A DNA stretch of 24,892 bases from an uncultured Prevotella sp. (GTDB lineage Bacteria > Bacteroidota > Bacteroidia > Bacteroidales > Bacteroidaceae). The notes beneath the pieces are model-generated. The model saw nothing but the letters and a program-made list of their open reading frames with translations. It was not told the origin of the DNA and did no database searches. Made by a program: the position numbers and the translations under genes. This document shows, one piece after another, positions 24,855 to 24,892 of the stretch. The stretch spans positions 1 to 24,892 of the forward strand of contig URYG01000020.1 in NCBI GenBank assembly GCA_900551985.1. The letters are read 5' to 3'. Each line of letters opens with the position of its first letter. Within the stretch, counting starts at the first letter, position 1.

Positions 24855-24892
24855 CACCGTGAGGTGCGATTTCAAGAGATGCTATGGGCTTG

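Noticed and set aside
24459..24875. 138-codon minus-strand frame overlapping the ATPase end and the right repeat
   Set aside because: Most of it is antisense to the conserved DUF4143 region, and it starts in the palindromic repeat region without promoter or ribosome-binding site.

Overview
The window looks like chromosomal DNA from a gut Bacteroidales bacterium of the Prevotella/Segatella type (S. copri would fit; genus moderately sure, species a guess). The grounds are three SusC/SusD-era hallmarks: two SusC/SusD pairs with SPII lipoprotein signals, a hybrid two-component system (HTCS) regulator, and promoters with the Bacteroidetes -7 element TAnnTTTG in front of most transcription units. 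No IS element, integrase, phage gene or CRISPR array was seen.

Layout. Positions 1-2700 (+): tRNA-Leu(UAA), a DUF4369/thioredoxin-fold lipoprotein that has lost its CXXC, and a ComM/YifB AAA+ ATPase. Positions 2701-3389: a 0.69-kb stretch holding a previously uncalled 32-residue membrane peptide gene with its own promoter, phased upstream C-tract repeats, a structured 3' region and an intrinsic terminator. Positions 3390-5456 (+): metG with a C-terminal tRNA-binding domain. It converges through a shared bidirectional terminator on a PorT-like outer-membrane beta-barrel gene (-, 5543-6274 or 6379).

Positions 6669-17920 (all -) form a polysaccharide utilization locus (PUL). In transcription order it contains an HTCS sensor/regulator, then GH53 endo-beta-1,4-galactanase, SusC, SusD and a GH16 endo-hydrolase. 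A tandem 21-bp repeat lies just upstream of the GH53 promoter and is the best candidate for the HTCS operator. The expected logic is that surface GH53/GH16 cut a galactan-type polysaccharide, SusD binds the pieces, SusC imports them, and the HTCS senses an oligosaccharide in the periplasm and activates the operon. No exo-acting beta-galactosidase is present, so final breakdown must be encoded elsewhere. The PUL is visibly A+T-richer than its neighbours.

Positions 18617-23272 (+): a second SusC/SusD pair without enzymes, in codon usage like that of metG, closed by a strong terminator. Positions 23523-24770 (+): an AAA_14/DUF4143 ATPase. A 45-bp palindromic sequence brackets it as a direct repeat, and its upstream region carries an unusual cluster of five GAATAAAA/TTTTATTC octamers.
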